Assembly: GCA_047495785.1 (NCBI GenBank)
Contig: JBLDXI010000048.1
Span: forward strand, 1-64,000
Reading direction: 5' to 3'
DNA: 64,000 nt
From: Lepidodermella squamata
Lineage: Eukaryota; Gastrotricha
How positions within the stretch are numbered: position 1 is the first letter of the stretch; every line of letters starts with the position of its first letter. This document shows positions 61,944 through 64,000 of this stretch, piece by piece. The notes beneath the pieces were generated by a model that did no database searches, was not told where the DNA came from, and worked only from the letters and a program-made list of their open reading frames with translations. The translations under genes were made by a program, and so were the position numbers.

Positions 61944-63217
61944 ATAGTGCGATTTGTGAGAAACAAAGCATCCAAGTGATGACGGTCATTATAGCGGAAA
62001 AATTGCTTACAAGCGGCGGAAAGAGATAACTGTAAGAGTAAATGTTTTCGACCTGACTTGTTGTTATTTTCGCGTAAAAACTTGTCTGCCGCCCAATTCT
62101 CGAAATCGAAAGATTTCTCTGATCTTTAATCGTAAAAGCCGGATTGCGATCTGTTGACGAAGGAAGTGAACAAATTCCCGCTAGTATCAACACGCTTTCT
62201 TTTTCCAATGTCAATGAATTTCAATCAATCAATCAATGGGATGAAAGCTCAACGTAATAGCTGCGGTTCCGACCTTGGAGAAGTTGAGAAATTTCAAAAT
62301 CATTTGACCGTTTACAAGGGATAAACAATTTGGCATAGTGAGATTTTGATGACGCTTCAAGACCAATGAACGAGGAGTCGAGCGATATCAAAAAGAGGTT
62401 GATAGTCATCAGGGTTGCTGAGAAAATGGGTTTCGGGTGAAAAAATTTTATTTCGAAAATTGCGCTTTGCGACAATTTGGTTTTTAATGCAACTACTTAT
62501 TCGTCGCGCAATAAATTCTGATGACATTTTCTTTGGCGCAGTCGAGGTAATTTTGGGTAAAATGTGAGGTGAGGAATCTTGCTAGATATTCAAATTAAGC
62601 TAGTGCTTTCACGTAAACCTAAATCAATAAGCCTTTCGGCGACACTTTGGGGTCTGCTGAATTTTGAGGTGAATCCGAGCCTCTCTGAGGTCTGTAATTT
62701 GAAAATTCCGAATCTTCTCAAGAAAAACTGAGTCACTTGTTAACGGTTATTTAACTTAACGAACAAATTCTAAAAAGCTTCAAAATTTAATTTAATTGAT
62801 TAAGTCTCAAAAACATGATATTGACCAGATTTCCTGCTCGTTTCGATTACCTAAAATTTAACGTTCGGTTTTGCCGCACATAGGTACCTCTAGACAACAT
62901 TATCTCGGTGCTGTGGCGAATAAGACGGGCATGTATTACTTTAACGAGCTGCGTGCGTGAGCTGCTGCTCTGCTGCTGTCTGCAGACCCATCTTTATTGC
63001 CCATATGTGCGGTGGCGGCTTTGTGTTTCCAGGTAGCGCGACCTCAGCGCGCAGACAATCGACTTCATCAGCGCCTTTTATGACGGCCGCGCGAGGTTAA
63101 CCCCGTGACACCGCCGCGACGGGGCCGCCGCAATCTCAAACGGCGCTCGCTCAATTTTGACTCACTCATCAATTTCATACCTATAGGCACGTTGCAACCA
63201 AAAGTTCCGCAACCACC

Positions 63218-64000
63218 ATGGGCTCGCATCGTTATAATATCTGCGCCCTAATTTTACCACTACTCCTCGCCATTCACCTAGTCACAGCAGCCGAGCCGCA
63301 GTATTTCGCCGAGGAGGAAGAACCATTTCCGTCCTCACAGCTAGCCGATCCTGTCCCGGAGACTCTGCAAGAACAACAGCAACAACGGGAAAGTGGTGAT
63401 GATGTCGATGAGGAGTTGGATTACTATCAAATGCTGTTGTCTCATGCGGACAAATCGCCGAGTCAACACGCGACAGCGCTTGAACTGGCGCGGCATTTAC
63501 TCGCCGAAACAGCGTCCGCGGGCAGCCTCGAATCAGCTGAAAGTACAGCCGAAGAATCGCCTCAGGATGACATTCTGTCACTCAAGGTAAAGCGCGAATT
63601 TTCGATATTTAATAGGTTTTCCGACATTTAAGCCTAGTTTGAAAAACGACAAACGCGCAAAGAATTTATTTCAGTCCATTTTAGACAGCCCAATCAAATC
63701 AGTTTTGAAGGACTAATTTGTAAAATCGATACTTGAATTCGATATCCAAGTATAACTAGTCCGCTGCGATGAGCGACGCAATACCGCAATATTACAGCGC
63801 ACTTGTCGTTAGCGCAATTGACGTCCATATAATTTGAATTTCATTTAAAATAAAATGAGCTTTTTTTCTAGTTTTCTCAGCCGACAGTTTCGTTGCCGAA
63901 CGATGACATTGCGATCGATCCTGAACTCAGCCGGCACGTTGCTCACACTGTGTTCAACGCGCCAATTCCTATGCCGAAATCAGCCCGTTTCGGCGCTTCA
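63218..64000 (+). CDS. Secreted acidic protein, 5' part only (cut by window edge)
   Basis: Exon 1 is 63218-63586 (123 codons, ending CTCAAG|GTAAAG). Exon 2 starts at about 63872 after TTTTTTTCTAG, or at 63881 after TTTCTCAG, both in phase, and runs open to the window end. ATG lies in the context ACCATGG and opens a clear signal peptide (NICALILPLLLAIHLVTAAEP). The mature part is acidic and Gln/Glu-rich (EEEEPFPSS, QEQQQQRESGDDVDEELDYY) with no cysteine seen so far. The family is not recognised; a neuropeptide precursor or extracellular-matrix protein are possibilities that the missing 3' part would settle. Confidence 0.75.

Larger units (their letters stand above)
60484..63217. other. Intergenic region with an inverted-repeat element
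   Basis: Holds the 3' UTR of the upstream gene, a 760-bp inverted-repeat element (61185-61943) and the promoter of the secreted-protein gene. 62930-63130 is GC-rich against an AT-rich background and likely contains that promoter. No supported gene. Confidence 0.6.

Noticed and set aside
28077-64000. Spliced-leader RNA gene
   Set aside because: Looked for a leader-plus-donor hairpin and Sm site as in nematode SL RNA; nothing convincing seen, so nematode identity rests on other signs.

Overview
The window is metazoan nuclear DNA, probably from a nematode or a similar compact-genome invertebrate. Introns are mostly 50-90 bp with T-rich acceptors, there is a U1 snRNA gene, and the protein families are animal ones (Cys-loop receptor, V-ATPase subunit a, Hip/ST13, C/EBP-type bZIP, a CEP170-like FHA protein). 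The species cannot be named from sequence alone. The window falls into two very different parts.

Positions 1-28076 are a dense tRNA array with no protein gene. A unit of about 4.49 kb carries 27 tRNA genes (17 on one strand, 10 on the other), separated by short AT-rich spacers. In forward order the unit reads Gln-TTG, Pro-AGG, Trp, Ile-AAT, Tyr (with intron), Ser-CGA, Asp, Ser-GCT, His, Val-AAC, Leu-CAG, Ser-AGA, Arg-TCG, Lys-TTT, Ala-AGC, Thr-AGT, Glu-TTC, Pro-CGG, Phe, Pro-TGG, Gly-GCC, Asp, Lys-CTT, Arg-ACG, Asn, Leu-AAG, Glu-CTC. Eighteen of the twenty amino acids are covered; Met and Cys are absent. I count 167 tRNA genes here, one of them a Leu-AAG copy whose T arm has been replaced, plus a scrap of tRNA-Gly at the left edge.

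The copies are not one simple tandem. A partial reversed copy (about 23-3081) meets three forward copies (3082-16571, plus 254 bp) at a GTGACAT junction. The forward block then meets two full and one partial reversed copy (16841-28076) across a 15-bp filler. The window is therefore a set of giant inverted repeats. Copies left of about 12 kb carry many one-base indels, which looks like unpolished sequence, whereas copies further right are almost identical.

Positions 28077-64000 are ordinary gene-bearing DNA. In order: a 9-exon CEP170-like gene (-); a Cys-loop ligand-gated ion channel (+) divergent from it across 4.3 kb; a type II membrane glycosyltransferase-like gene (+) 353 bp downstream; a U1 snRNA (-) and an initiator tRNA-Met (-); a 10-exon V-ATPase subunit a gene (-); a bZIP gene and a Hip/ST13 co-chaperone gene, both (-) and 231 bp apart; an unrecognised Gln/Tyr/Pro repeat protein (+) divergent from Hip; and the 5' end of a secreted-protein gene (+) cut by the window edge. 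All multi-exon models were built by eye: every junction is GT/AG, reading phases match across all introns, and coding lengths sum to whole codons. Two inverted-repeat elements (30811-31008 and 61185-61943) look like non-autonomous DNA transposons. The array supplies elongator tRNAs, while the initiator tRNA lies outside it next to the U1 gene; beyond shared Pol III and snRNA-type transcription no functional link between the two parts is visible.
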